Part shown: positions 12,272-25,160 of the stretch, piece by piece
Layout: each line of letters begins with the position of its first letter
How positions within the stretch are numbered: the stretch's first letter is position 1
Assembly: GCA_905250075.1 (NCBI GenBank)
Contig: CAJNOP010000027.1
Span: forward strand, 1,066,032 to 1,130,031
Direction: 5' to 3'
DNA length: 64,000 nt
Source of the DNA: Rotaria sp. Silwood1
Lineage: Eukaryota > Rotifera > Eurotatoria > Philodinida > Philodinidae
The notes under the pieces: generated by a model
Seen by the model: only the letters and a program-made list of their open reading frames with translations
Database searches by the model: none
What the model was told of the DNA's origin: nothing
Position numbers and translations under genes: made by a program

Positions 12272-13565
12272 AAAAAGACAAGCAATAATAAATGCTATTC
12301 GTTCAAAGAACTAAACAATATTTCGTCTCTAGTCATTTATTTTGTTTGAATCGTTTGCTTGTATGGTTGATATATAGAGATGATTGACGCTGGCGTCTAA
12401 ACTGTTTTCTAAGGTACTAGTATTCTTACTAAAACCCGGTTTATGTCTTATATTTATTTTTTTGTCACTAACTTTTTGTATATATATAAAAAAAAAAAAC
12501 AAAAGAAAACAAATGAATATTCTGAAGCCTTTAAATATGTGTAGATAAAAACCTTACAAAAGAGAGCAATATGTTTATTGATATGAAAATTAAGATAAGA
12601 AAACAGTACCATGATGATTTATTTGATGTTAAAATAAAGCCTTAGAAAGCATATGGAGAAAACTAGCAATGTTAATCGGGATGAATAAAGATAAAACTGT
12701 TTCTGGTGTTTGTCTGTCAATATCTAATGATGTTCTGTTTCGGTTTTTTTTTGGTCTCGAAGTGCAATTATTGAAATGATCATGCTCACCAGAGAATAAA
12801 AAAATTGTTTTTTTCCTTGTAGAGCGTAAAAAAACATCAGTTGTGTTTTTAATTAAAAAACTAAATGGTAGTTATGTGATATTTCATTTATATTTTATCT
12901 GTTCGTGACAGGTTATGTTGGTAAGAAAAAAGAAGAAGAAGCTCACTAGACATGAAAAATATTACTTGAAATATTTACATTTGGCATAATCTAACTAAAA
13001 AACAAAATAGAAATTCATAACTTTTTGAATCACAAGCATTGACAAAATATTCTATACTTCATAAGATTTATTAGATTAAAAAAAACGTTATCAATCTATA
13101 CTTTTTATATTAACTAACTAATTTGCATGGAAGTATTCCTATGACAATAACAGAAAATTGTTGAAAGACGTTATGGTATTATTAAGATATTAACAATTTT
13201 GACTGTCAACACTTATTGTTCTCTATAATTACATACAACACTCGATGATTGTATTTTTTCTTGGTTATTTAGGTACATACATTCAATGCATGATATGCAT
13301 ATGTATGTAGATAAAAAGACAATAAATACAACGAGAATAAAAGGTTATAAACATTATTATCGTGTTGACATACATGCATGCATAGTGTTGATTTATTCTT
13401 TCAACAAAGGAGATATTTTAGCTTCATTATTCGGTACAAATTTTTCATTTGCATCAACCAAATCATATTGTATTTCTTTGTTTTGTTTTATTCCATAAGA
13501 AAAATACTATATATCAAGTTTATTAAGAAAATATTTAAAAAAAAGGATGATGAAATTTTAGGTTT
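12272..13565. other. intergenic region between convergent genes
   Basis: This is 3'-UTR-like AT-rich DNA between the zinc-finger gene (+) and the POLR2M homologue (-). It includes an early AATAAA near 12286 and several A/T homopolymers. The two overlapping plus-strand ORFs around 13286-13569 have no recognisable content. Confidence 0.4.
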
Positions 13566-16500
13566 TTAATCATCATCGTTTTCTTCTTCATCATCTGGAT
13601 AATCAACTTCATCACTTTCATGATCTGATACTATTTCTGTTTTTTCTCGACCAAGTTCATCTATATGATCATCATCATCATCATTATCTTTTTCAATGGT
13701 AGTTTTACGATATCTAAAAATGAAAGGTTAAATTTTGATAGAAAAAGCAGAAAAACAAAATTTTGTTGTATATTTACGTAAGATCAGTTTTACATGTTGT
13801 TGGTGGCAGACCAAATGTGGCTTTTGAAAGAGACATATTCCCAAGTAACCTTGCTGTTGTTTGCTGGATTAAATGTTCCTATTAAAAAAAAAAGATTAAT
13901 TTGTCAATCAAAAGTTAAAATTTAATATAAGAGATCTAGTCGAGTTGTTCTCCGATTTTCAGTATATGAATAAAAATTAATCTTTTGCAAAGAATGTGTC
14001 TCAATAAAGTATTTTCAAAGTTTAAAAACGATGTGACATAATTCTTGATACATTATAAAAAAGAAATAAAAGATTACTATAGATTGTAGAGTATTATACT
14101 TGTGTAAGGATAAAAAAAAAGTCATTAATATTTTCTTTTATTTCTTTAAGAGCCTTTTTGTCTAATATGCATTTTAAATATATTTAATATTCACAATTAT
14201 AAATTCAATAATTGAAATAATGGATGACGTAAAATAAATTAAGCTATTTATGTTTTTAATATTTTTAAGTTCTTCAGTCGGCTTAAACATATTTTTCTTG
14301 GAAGAATACTTTAAAAATTCTCTGAAAAAGTCATATATGGTTGAATCTAAGAATAGTTTTAAATGTACTTAACAAAAGCAAGCAAAAATAAGGACTTGTC
14401 AACAACTGTCGGAAAAAATAATATGAAAATATTTGATGGATTAGGATAAATGTCTTTTCATGTGGGCGAACTGGTTTCACAGAGAGCAACTTTATGCTGG
14501 ATAAAAATAAATCAACAACATGAGTTCTATGGATCTATAACTCTTGTCTAATCGCCTACATACATTATGGTTGCTGGCTATTGTCGTTCTCGAGACATTC
14601 ATCTTACATCAACCCACACTTAATTCTGGCGCCGACAATAGATAGATTGTTATTGTTCAAAGCACTGAGAATATGTTACAGTGAAAAGAAAGAAAAACAC
14701 AAGTTTTTTTTAACATTAATTAACAAAATTTATTTCATCTAGTGATCTGTGAACGACTCAACTCCAGCTCAAAAAATGCTCTAATAATTATTTGTAATTA
14801 TTTTCATTCAGAGTACAAAAATGAGTAAATTATCAAAATAAGTTAGAAATAAATGTGGAAACCTCGGATTTAAATCCGAGAGTTATGTGTACTTCAAAAA
14901 GTAAATGAGACAGATGAGTTATTCTAGAATGTGGGGACATAAAAACTATCCTGGCAAACCTTTTCTATAAACACTTGATTTTTATTGGTTACTGATCAAC
15001 CAATGGGATTTCGAGGCGAATGGAGCACAGATTCGAGTTCTCCAGCCCAGAAAACCTCCAACTATCATCTCTGTGATCGTAAGATAGAGCTCGAATTGTG
15101 GATCAATTAGAGCATGGACAAGAACAGAACCGAATTTCGTTTAATTATCTTTGTGATAGGTGAGTCAGCCTTCTTATGTCTTTATGTTCTATAAACCATT
15201 TTGTAGCTCTTGAAATTCTCTATCGAATGGTATATAATAGTTGGAGTTTTAGTTGACTATGATATGAAAAGTCTTTTACGAAAGCGGCGATGGGTCGATT
15301 TTCCCATAGGAAGCCATAGGAAAAAATGGGTATTTTTGCAATAACTCAGGAACGGCTCGGCCGATCCTTCTCATCTTCGAACTCGACCGAGATATTGTTA
15401 AGACTAAACTATGTAGAAAATTTCATCGCGATCGGACTCTCCTTTCAAAAGTTATCGTGTAAACGGACGGACGGACGGACGGACGGACGGCCGGACGGCC
15501 GGACACACTGACCGATTCTAGAAGTGTACTCACTTTTTGAGTACACAAAAAAGGTGACATTGTTTGTGTTGTGAAAAACCGAATGCAATGCAAATAGACA
15601 CGAAGTTTGCGATTATTTCAGTATCTGTTACCATCTGTGGCCGACTTCTAGTCATAGTTATGGTCATGACTGTAATGAATTTCAGGAATTTCTGTCTAGA
15701 CATAAAATGGTCTCATTAATTCTATAAAAAGTCATATTTCTTTGGTTAGTTGCTACATTTGGTCGTGTTGAGCAGCATGTCTTTTCATTAAAACATACTG
15801 CTCAGTAAGATGGCGTAGGGCTAAGCAGCATACTCTAACTATAGTATGACCTAAATTCATATTCCTTAGCACTATGCCTGTCTATTGAGCACTAAACCAC
15901 CTGGCTAACAAGTCTAGAGCCTTACAGAGTCAAGTTTTTTGGACTCAGACTTCAACTAAGAAAAAAATTTTTTTTAAAACTCTGACTCAGCCCTAGGCGA
16001 AGTCATGTTTCAGATTTTGATGCCAGACTCTAAATAGAATCTTAAAACTATAGCTTAAGCTAAATGTACATTGCTGAGCATGATGGAATGTCGCAAATAA
16101 TTCAACAAATAATGCTTTTTAGAAAGGTTAATGAGATCAATCTACATATGAATCAAACTCTCGAGTCTCCCTTCCCTTCATCGTACTGACCATGAATAAC
16201 AACAGTCACGCTGAATATCTAGGTTCAATTGAGTCAAAAATAGTGTGTCAATCATTTTCCTACATTCTACCTGAAGAATAATTGTTCACCGAATTTAGAC
16301 TCATACGACTATAATTTATAGAACAAACTGGCTAGAACAATGAACTATCTGTTATAGAAATAACGATAACATTAACTAACATAGTGAAACGTACAATCGA
16401 GAAAATTGAGAAAGAAAAAAATATTTTACATTCTGCATATATATTTCAAAAAAAAAATGAAGAAAGTTGTATTCGTCAAATAAACTATATATGTTCGTTT

Positions 16501-17064
16501 AAAATGAAAATATTTATAAAAAAGATTTACTTCTGCTTGTTTCTTCTCTTCATTATATAATCGAACAGCTTCATCTAATGAAATAAGCTTTGTTTTTGTC
16601 ACTGTTGTTTTACTATCACGTTCAGCTTGTCGAGCTTTTAAACGTTGTTTAACTTCATTTAAACGTTTATCAGAAAAATCATTATTAATGGTTGTTTTAA
16701 TAGTATCTTTTACAGGTTTTTCCAGATGAACTTTTTCGTTGATAATTTCATTATCATTTGATGACATTGTCATTTGACTAAATTGATTTGTTATAGTATC
16801 ACAATCCATAGGTGATGATGGCACTGCAAGAAATTTTTCGATTTCGGCTATCGCATTATGTATACGTTGACCTTTGTCCGGTAGACCATTGATTAAGCGT
16901 CTTAAATACAATAAAAAAAAAAAAAGAATGATTGAAATTATTTAATAAACAAATGCTTTCTACACTTACGTATTATTTAATAGTTGTTGATGCTTTTTGA
17001 GTAAAAGTTTTAATTCACCTTCACTCATTTTACTATAATCAGGTTTTGTTGCTTGTTTTATCAT
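13566..17064 (-). CDS. POLR2M: POLR2M/Gdown1 (GRINL1A) homologue, RNA polymerase II subunit
   Basis: Four exons on the minus strand, 17064-16970, 16900-16531, 13878-13778 and 13713-13566, join to 237 residues. The N-terminus has a leucine/lysine helix (SEGELKLLLKKHQQLLNN) followed at once by RLINGLPDKGQRI, matching the human pattern of an RQERLLRN-type helix followed by a KLPDKGKKI-type motif. Near the C-terminus, TKTKLISLDEAVRLYNEEKK matches the conserved 'LLSIEESLxLQ' helix. The protein ends, as human POLR2M does, with an acidic tail after a YRK segment. Gdown1 binds Pol II and blocks TFIIF, giving the Mediator-dependent Pol II(G) form. It is shorter than the human protein (about 370) because the middle is reduced. 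Intron 2 is 2,652 bp against 54-90 bp for typical introns here, and contains repeat DNA (separate entry). Exon phases all agree. Confidence 0.82.
14863..14880. repeat. perfect 18-bp palindrome in POLR2M intron 2
   Basis: The sequence ctcggatttaaatccgag is its own reverse complement. It lies about 400 bp before the (GGAC)n-tailed repeat and may be part of the same insertion. No function is assigned. Confidence 0.6.
15285..15545. repeat. GC-elevated repeat ending in a (GGAC)n microsatellite
   Basis: Within POLR2M intron 2 the base composition changes sharply. The segment includes ggaacggctcggccgatcc and tttcatcgcgatcggactct, then a tandem (GGAC) run at about 15463-15503 broken by two ggccggac variants. 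It ends with gtgtactcactttttgagtac, a small hairpin (gtactc/gagtac). Uniform, GC-richer sequence with a simple-repeat tail is what one expects from a dispersed repeat insertion. A minus-strand or plus-strand protein could not be read from it; the 61-residue ORF at 15326 is partly the microsatellite. Confidence 0.55.
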
Positions 17065-17259
17065 CTAAAACAGTTAACATAGGATTATGTTCTTTTTACA
17101 AAAATTTCAAAATTCTTTCGAAATAAAAGATAGACAAGGTCATTGCTATGACACCTAAATTTTGTCCTAAAACTCAATGAATATCAACTAAATATGAACA
17201 CATTTATTTTTATCTTTGATAAATGTATTAGTCATAAATCGCATACAAATTTATACAAC

Positions 17260-18526
17260 AGGTGATCGAAAAGTAACTGGACACAATGGTCATTTATTTT
17301 TCAGCCTTTTTAAGAAGCCTGCAGAACTTTGAACACATCGAGTCAGAACCAGAATTTTATGTTCTTTTCCAATATAAGTTTGAAAATTTTTTAAGACCTC
17401 TAGTTTCGGGATTATGAGGTAACTTTCTGAGGCTCACAAATTGCTTTAGTCTCCTTTATTACACACGCTAGATTACCAATTTTTTTGCATCGAGTTTCAG
17501 AGCATTCACTTAGGAATGACCGAACTCACTTTGTAAGTTTATTTTTCATAGAAATCGAGGTGAGTGTCGAAATTGATACGACATTCCTCATCAAAACACT
17601 TGCTGCTAACGAATAACTTGCGAAGAAACGTTCTTCAATAGTTCTCTGCTGGTTTCAACTATTTTTCACCTATACATACGAAACAGTGTTCTAATAAAGA
17701 CTTTTATAATGACTTGGGTTTCGATTTAGATTTGACTAAGATATGTAGTTTTTAGTACATCTTTCTTTGTAGATGCTCCAGATTTTCGGAAAATTCCTAC
17801 TTTTGAATTTCGATCTGAAATCTTATACATATAGAGAACTCAATTAGACTAACTCCTATAGAAAAACTCACAAGTTTTGAATTTAAGTCTCTTCGAGATA
17901 TAAGGCCTCAGAGGTGTAGACCCTTGTCTATGGATTGTGTATACAACATACATTATTGAAAACTTGTGAACTTTTCTATGGAGGCAAGTCTAGTTGATTT
18001 CTCTATATGTACGCAGCTTTCCATTAAAATTCGAAAATACTAGTTTTGTGGAAACCTGGGATTCAGAAAGAAAACATATACAAAATTCGATATCCTAGTC
18101 AAATATTAATAGAAATTGACATCCTTTCAGAGTTTTTATTACAGCACTATGTATTATCTATAAGCAAATAAATCCTTGAAATCGCAAGGGAACAGCTGAA
18201 AAGATTTTATTGTTAGGGCTAACTAATCATTGATACACGCTTTTCATTAATCAATGTCTGCTGTTAGGGTTTGTTCTATTCGAAATAAAATTTCTACTTC
18301 TTCTTTGACTAATTTTTGGTACGCTTAAGCTCGTCTTAACCTGAGTTGCAGACTTCTAAAAGATCGGTTCATAACGCCTAAACTAAAAGTCCTACAAAAT
18401 GTTTAACTCATATTCGAAAAGAAAGCAAAATTTTGATTCTAAGTCAATATTTTCAGATTTCTACAGGTTCCTTGATAACGGCTGAAATACGAATGAATAT
18501 TGTGTCTAATTACTTTTCGATCACAT
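17260..18526. mobile_element. 1.27-kb near-palindromic fold-back element, copy 1
   Basis: The ends are inverted copies: left ggtgatcgaaaagtaactgg at 17261 and, in reverse complement from 18524, gtgatcgaaaagtaattag, both followed by acacaat and then a tttcagcc motif. The match continues inward with divergence, including aagcctgcagaa/ggaacctgtagaa, tttcgggattatga/tttaggcgttatga, and acatatagagaactcaa/acatatagagaaatcaa. The two halves therefore fold on each other over most of the element, with little unique centre. Candidate flanking TA dinucleotides fit a Tc1/mariner-like origin. No transposase is encoded. A related copy lies at 53.8 kb. It sits between the POLR2M start and the PARP3 end. Confidence 0.78.
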
Positions 18527-19208
18527 GTTATATCAAACAGACAAGTTGTATGTTAGTCAAAAATACTCTTCGTATTATTATTAGAAAGTTTTTCAAGGTC
18601 ATCTATCACCTTTTTACTTATCTCAGAGCCAAATTATAATTATTCAAGAAAACATATAGATACAATAGATTAGCTGATGCCATCGAATGAAGAATGTATA
18701 CATTAGTTTTTCTGGTTTACGATTTCTTTTTTTGTAATGGAAAAATCCATATACAGATAATTGTTTCTCTTTCCAAATGATTCGAAGTTTAATCGCGTCG
18801 GATCCGATAGACTCTATTCAAAACCTTATGACATAAAATCAAAAGAAAACCATTCAAATTTATGCCGTACTCATTCTGTAAAATGAAACATTAGATATTA
18901 TTTGACATGTATTATTTTCAAAGAAAAAGATCAAAAATACATTCATTAATACATCAATAAAATCTTAAATTCTCTTTCAAAAAAGTATCACAAAACACAA
19001 AAAGTCACTGGGAGAATAATTAAAACATATAAAGCAAAAAATAAAATAACCGGTTTCAGAGCACCGAGATAAGAAATAAAAAAAGGTCTAATATATCACG
19101 AAACACATGAAAAGCGTGCACGTGTTTTGTCTGCAATAATGCTTGCTACAAAAACAGACAACATTTAATACATAAAAAACATGAGTCTATAAAATAAATG
19201 TTCTGTTT

Positions 19209-21576
19209 TTAAAATTGCATTTTTAGTAAATAACGAATACGACATTGATTTTCTTGATAAATTAAATATTCTGATTGCGAAAAACTTGATGATGTATATA
19301 TTGTTTGAATTGGTTTACCAGTTGGTACAACAATTTTTTTACCACCAATCGTCATTTCTACATCACCTTTTGGATCTATTTTAAAGAGGGATTAAAAAAA
19401 CAATAAACCATAAAAAAAAATTCAAACCTGGTTCTCTTTGACCACGAGCAACAACAGAATCAAAATTTGCTGGCGGTTTTTTTATTGATGAATCATCGAG
19501 TGTAATCGAATGTTCTTTACCCAAAGCTACTTCGTTCTTTCAAAACATAATATTATTATTAATTTTTTTTTTTTTTAAAGAAAAATAAAATTCTTACCAA
19601 AAACATAATACCAATATTTTTGCCTTCTTGTTGTGCTGTACCAACTAAAATATGATCGACTGTTTATGTTAAATAGAAAATATTTTTTAGACTAACCATA
19701 TCCACTACTTTTGCCATTTTCTGAAGCAAAATAAATTCCTTTACCAACTCGACCACCTGAATGAGGCATGATACGAAGACCAGTTTTGAGAATAGCAACA
19801 ACAACAGCAACATTAGTACCATGCCAAAGTAATTTTCGATTTTCAATTTTATCATGTTCTGCAAAACGTTCACCCTAGAAAAACAATCAATGTGTTTTTT
19901 TTTTTTTGTATTCTTTTGACTTACTTCTGCTTCACGATCAACACGCCAGACATCAATAATGTCACATTTACGACCTTGTGTATTTTTTGTATATTGTTGA
20001 ATAATCTGAATACATGCAAATTGTTTTTTGATTAAAATTTTAAGAAAATAAAATTTATAATTACTTTGAATTCTTCACTTTTAACATCAACATGTTCAAG
20101 TGTACATTTTAATAAACCATAATTAATATCATATGGATGTGGTTTAGCTTGTTCAGCTTTCTTTTTGGCTTTTTCGTCAGCATCTTTATCTTTTTGAATA
20201 CTTTGAGCTAATTCAATATCAGCTAAAACCTATTAAATAACATTTAAAAATTTTCGCAATACAGTTTTCAAATCTGATTTTATGACATACTGCAAGCATA
20301 TCATATTTTTGTTGTAAAGCTTCACGATTATCAATTGGTTTAGGTCGTGCTCGTCCAAAATCATGAGGAATAGTGGTATAAAATCTTGATGATATATCAG
20401 CGTATGAACCTTTCTTTTTATTTTCCATAACAGCTTCAAGTTCTTCTAATATTTCAAAACCTTTTGCTATTTGACTTTTACTTAATTTTCCTAATGGCAT
20501 TTTTTTAACATCAATATCATATGTTTTTAATGCTTCTTGAAACATATCCTTATCAAAAATAAGTTTAATTAATGATTGTGTTGCTGAATCAAGTTTGCTT
20601 GCTGCATAAACTGTACCATCTTTAGCTTCAACTATTTTAGGTATATTTGTAGATGATTTTTCTTGTTCAACTTCATCTTCTTCTTCTTCACCATCACCAG
20701 CAATATCAATTATATCATATTTACCAACAACTTTTTTAAATTGATCACGTTTATCCCCTGAAATAAAATATTTATATATAATAAGTTTCAAAAACAAGAA
20801 CGATTTGTCATCTTACAATCATTTCGAGTCTTATCTTTGAATTTACTTTTAAATTGTTTAATAGCTGCATCACTCGATGAAAATGGACCAAACATTTGAT
20901 TATTACCAGACTCACCCTATTGTTATAATTTTAATTCTTTTTTAATAAAATTTAAAGATAATATTAGTGTTGAACTTACCACACGACCCCATCGAGTATA
21001 TGTATAAAATTGACCACCTTGTTTTAATGCTTGAACTACATAATATTTATTATTATTTGCACCAATATTTGTTTGATTAAGCATAGCATCATAATCATCG
21101 ATAACCTAAAGAACATATGAATAGATCATTAAGAAAAAGAAAAAAAGCAGCAAAAACAAAATTACTTCATAACTGGTCCAACCAGGTATGTTTTTATCTG
21201 GGGTATGTTTTTTTGGTTTTGTTTTATTTGCATCAGCAGCACGTAATTGTTTTATTATATCAGCTTTTGATGAAGAAGCTTCTTCCTAATAATCAAATAA
21301 GAATATTAATCTTAAATGAAAAATAAAACTAACTTCGACTTTTGGTGATTCTTCCTCTTCAACTCCATCGGCTACGGTTGTTTCTTCTTCTTCTTCTTCT
21401 TCTTCTTCAACTACTTTCTTTGCTCGTTTAGATGCAGGAGCTAAAAATTAATAGTATATATATATTATAGAACAATCATAGAACTAAATAAACAAACCAC
21501 TTTTAGTTGCAGGTGCTTTACGTTTGGCAGGAGTAGCTGCTGTCTTTGCTTTGGCAGCACGTCTTTTTGGTGGCAT
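19209..21576 (-). CDS. PARP3: poly(ADP-ribose) polymerase, PARP3-type
   Basis: Twelve minus-strand exons (21576-21498, 21440-21334, 21285-21166, 21105-20980, 20916-20817, 20757-20291, 20229-20065, 20005-19925, 19874-19697, 19644-19598, 19536-19428, 19375-19209) join in frame to 581 residues. Order: a basic then Glu-rich N-terminus (1-100) with a nuclear-localisation-like KR cluster; a WGR domain (about 103-195, with TRWGRVGESGNN); the helical regulatory domain (about 230-360, DVKKMPLGKLSKSQIAKGFE); and the ART catalytic domain. The H-Y-E triad is intact: His433 in LLWHGTN, Tyr463 in GKGIYFAS, Glu562 in SQSEYLIYQENQCRIRYLL. The last motif and VLADIELAQ are closer to human PARP3 than to PARP1/2. 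Expected role: nuclear ADP-ribosylation at DNA breaks through WGR-dependent activation. Length is close to human PARP3 (about 533). It lacks zinc fingers and BRCT, as expected. Confidence 0.94.
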
Positions 21577-21949
21577 TGGTTAGAGAATTTTTTTTCTTTT
21601 CTCAAGTAAGAAATAATGAATAGAGAATAGATTTTTAACCGAATATATATAGTTTTTCAGTGAATAGGAAACCACTAAGGGAAGCAAACATCAAAATAGA
21701 AGTACAATTTCAGTGCGCTTGTGCAATATCACTGAATACTTTTTTATTGGTTCCATTTGTTAAACTAATGATTAAAAGTAAAAAGAGGTCGTTCAATTAC
21801 AACATACTGAAATGTTATCGAAGCATTCGAATATATAAAAAAAAAGAAAAACTATTTTTTTATTTTATTTAATAAAAATATATGAATAAAAAAAATAACA
21901 TGCATACACTATAATCATCCGAGAATATATTTATCACTATTTTTCATGC

Positions 21950-22330
21950 TAGTGATGTTTTCTTATTGACAAACGAGCAGCATAAACCAAATAATTCTTG
22001 TACATCGTCATCAGTTTTTGTTGAACATTGCATATAAGCATCAGCATGAAATTTTGATATTAGCTTTGCTCAACGTTATTTGACACTGATTTTTGTACTT
22101 CTTAATCTTAATATCAAAATTAATCAAAAGTGTTTGTTCTTCAATTTGTTTTACAAGTCATTAATATTATAGAACACCAATCACTATAATATTGTATTTC
22201 TGATGTTCATTTTTCAATAATATTTTTTGATCCATTTTCTATCATTCATATTGAAATACAACAGTACAATATTGACATTAAGATACGAAAGTGTAAAATA
22301 TTGAATATTTCTCTCGAAAAAGAAATTATT
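21950..22330 (-). pseudogene. shredded Rho GTPase relic
   Basis: The minus strand reads KFHADAYMQCSTKTDDDVQE LF near 21985-22060, clearly matching [19 protein letters not shown] of the neighbouring genes. A frameshift then moves the reading to VYAARLSIRKHH. Upstream, higher coordinates show only nucleotide-level similarity to the rest of Rho exon 2, for example gatccattttctat and aagatacgaaagtg against tatccattttt and aggatatgaaagtgg in the intact copies. Multiple indels and stops are present and no first exon is visible. It is the most decayed member of the array. Confidence 0.75.
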
Positions 22331-24462
22331 CTTCATTTACTTATAATTCTCGTATCTAAGTTGCCCTTCTCCTTATAATAACGTTTGCCATTAGAAAATC
22401 TTGTAATTTATCATAGAATGATTATGTAAAAATGACATCAGAATACATGACTCACCAGACCAACAGTCACTACCTTTTAGTTATTCGCATTATTTCTAAC
22501 AATATTAGTGATCATTTGAAAGTATATTTTAAAAATGCTCTGCTAATAAAAAAAAAACCATCAAATAGAAATTTCTATTTCAATCTTTACATTGTTTAAG
22601 TATGTCCCTGTTAATGTTTCGTACATTTGACTATATTATAATAAATTTTCAAAGAGAAAGGAGTAATGACTCATATACGAACACTAAAATCATGAGTTTT
22701 ATGTCATAACAAACATAAAAATAAAAATAGTCTTAACAGCTGATTTCGATGTCATGTTGTAGCTCAAACAAAATTGTCATGATTCTCTCTGGTGATTTAT
22801 ATCGAGCAATAAATTTAATACTTTGTATGAAAATACATATCTCAAATAAGAATCTGTTTCAGGAAATTAAAAAATAATTTATCTGTTCAACCTAGATCTA
22901 TTCATTCAAAAATGATAGTCATGAAAAGATTTTTTTCCGATAAATTTTAACGGTAAATTCTTGATTGTATTATAAGTAAATACAAAAAAAAAACATATGT
23001 ACTTAAAAATTTCTTATCTTCTACACATATAGTAAACGTACTGATATAATGAACAATATATTTTAGTTCGTATATGTGATGATCTAAAGTTGTATTTTTA
23101 CTAAATGTCTCGTACCATCGACAAAGAACACCTTAGTAAAGAGAAGAGAGAAGGAATTAAATATTGATGGATGTCCAGACACTTACAAGAAATAGTTTCT
23201 TTTTTTTTTCACATAAAGTTAGGTGAAATTTTAAAATTTAGTTTGTTTTGAAGAGCGCTTTCAAATGGAAAAATTGTCGGTACGACTTCAAGAGACGCCA
23301 ACGTGTGGAACACATAAATTTCAACTGTTATAAATTTATGCTATATTGTCATAAGGTTTTTAATTATTTATAATTTTATAGTTGATATGCGCGCTCTGAA
23401 ATTTTATCATTTTGAAAATATTTACAATTAGAATTACTATTCTACTAATCTATTAGATATATTTAATATCTTTATACTGACAAAACTTTTTTGCATTGTA
23501 TAATATATTCTCAATACATAGCTTCATTTCTCCTAATGATAATACATAGAATATATGTCTTAGGAAGAGTCAAATTTGATTTTATTCTACGTTTCGTCGG
23601 TTCAACCACCATATTATACTGCTATACAGATTGGTATAATCTTTCAGCAACCTTCTGAACACATCATCCTGTGTCTCGACACTTTTTGACATATACTTTT
23701 GAGTCTTGTCTAAATTTAGAATTCAAATTAGTTCCTAATTTTCTATATTCATTCTATTCTGATTCTGTTAGATTGATAACACTATTGTTCCACTGATTAA
23801 TACCTCTCATAAGATCTTTTCGTTGCACGCAAATATCAAAAACCATGGTGTTTGAATCTATCACTTTCGACTACTAATGTCTGAGGTAGGAAGGCATAAA
23901 AGCCTTGATTTAAACTTACATTCTGTATTTTCTTCAAAAATACGTGAGTCCCACAAAATAAATTGAATGGAGTAGTTTAATAGGAATATCAGTGTTGAAA
24001 TGATTGAAGATAAGGCTATATAGATAGATAGTTATTTTGTGGAGCAGTTATAAGAGATTTTCAAGTGTTGATGATATTATACTTCATTTTTTATTTTTAC
24101 TATTTTTTGTTCATTTGTGTGTCTTTTTTATATTTAGTAGTATTTTTTGATATATTTATATAATAATAAAGAAGTGGCATATTTGAACAAGCAGGTTTAT
24201 TTTTAGAAAGTTGTTTCTTTTATAATGGACGTCCAGGAAGGTGACAATGAAACTGGACAGAGAGTAAGAAAGAGTTCAAAACATGAGGTTTTCATCTGGA
24301 AGTTTTTTTTATGAATGATCCCTCTTATTTATTTCATCAAGTCTAATTAAACTGATAGTTGAGAAAAAGTAAAATCTTAAAAAAAATGATTGTCACAAAA
24401 GACTTTATTAATGTAGAAAAAATTTATAGGATAAAACACTTATAAACAAAATTTACATTTTG
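22331..24462. other. 2.1-kb intergenic region
   Basis: AT-rich DNA between two dead Rho copies. I see no exon, transposon end or RNA gene. Confidence 0.35.
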
Positions 24463-25160
24463 TCAAAATAAAAAACATTTTCGTCTTAATTCAAGACAAA
24501 ATTGATCAGCAAGGGATAAACGAGCAGCATGGATTAATAAATCACGTATACCTTCACGAGTTTTTGCTGAGCATTCCATGTAAGCATCGGCTTTTATTTC
24601 TACAGCTAGTTTTTGTGCATCTTTGATTGATATTAATTCTTTATTTTGTTTTTTTTTTAAATTTTCTATAGTTTATGCATCCCTTCTCAAATCAATCTTA
24701 CAAGCTACTAATATGACAGGGCATGAATCACAATAATAACGTATTTCTGGATTCCATTGTTGAATAACATTTATACTTGATGTCGGACAGTCAATACTAA
24801 AACATATTAATACTAAATTTGTATCAGGATATGCAAGTGGACGAAGACGAACAAATTTATCTTGACTGGAACTATCGAATAGAGACATACTAATCTATAT
24901 AATAATGTAAAAACAAACAACATTCTTTGATAAAAAACTTGGAAATATTTAAATTGATATTTAAACATATATCATATTTAACTCACAGTTTGTCCTTCAA
25001 GTTTGATTTCGATGGTATATGTCTCAAAAATAGTGGTTCGATGTGATGAAAGAAAATTATCATCTTTAAATGCATGTAAAAGATATGTTTTACCAGTCAT
25101 ACTAGTACCAACAACAACTAATTTTCGATTCTTTTGAATCTTTCCTTTTTTTATTTGTCA
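24463..25160 (-). pseudogene. nearly complete Rho GTPase pseudogene (in-frame stop, lost start)
   Basis: Exon 1 (about 25160-24989) encodes RKLVVVGTSMTGKTYLLHAF and IFETYTIEIKLEGQT up to a gtgagt donor. Exon 2 (24894-24463) encodes LFDSSSQDKFVRLRPLAYPD and LVACKIDLRRDA, a TAA stop, then in the same frame [29 protein letters not shown] and a CAAX-like end KCFLF. Defects: the only upstream ATG (MTNKKRKD...) is in a different frame, apparently from an indel near an A7 run; the switch II motif DTAGQE is changed to DSSSQD, losing the Gly and Gln needed for GTP hydrolysis; and the TAA truncates the protein before the G5 SAK motif. The intact CAAX box suggests recent inactivation. An atypical truncated expressed protein is the less likely alternative. 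Confidence 0.8.

Noticed and set aside
15769..15807. Imperfect hairpin gagcagcatgtc/acatactgctc in POLR2M intron 2
   Set aside because: Short and imperfect; could not be tied to element ends or a known structure.
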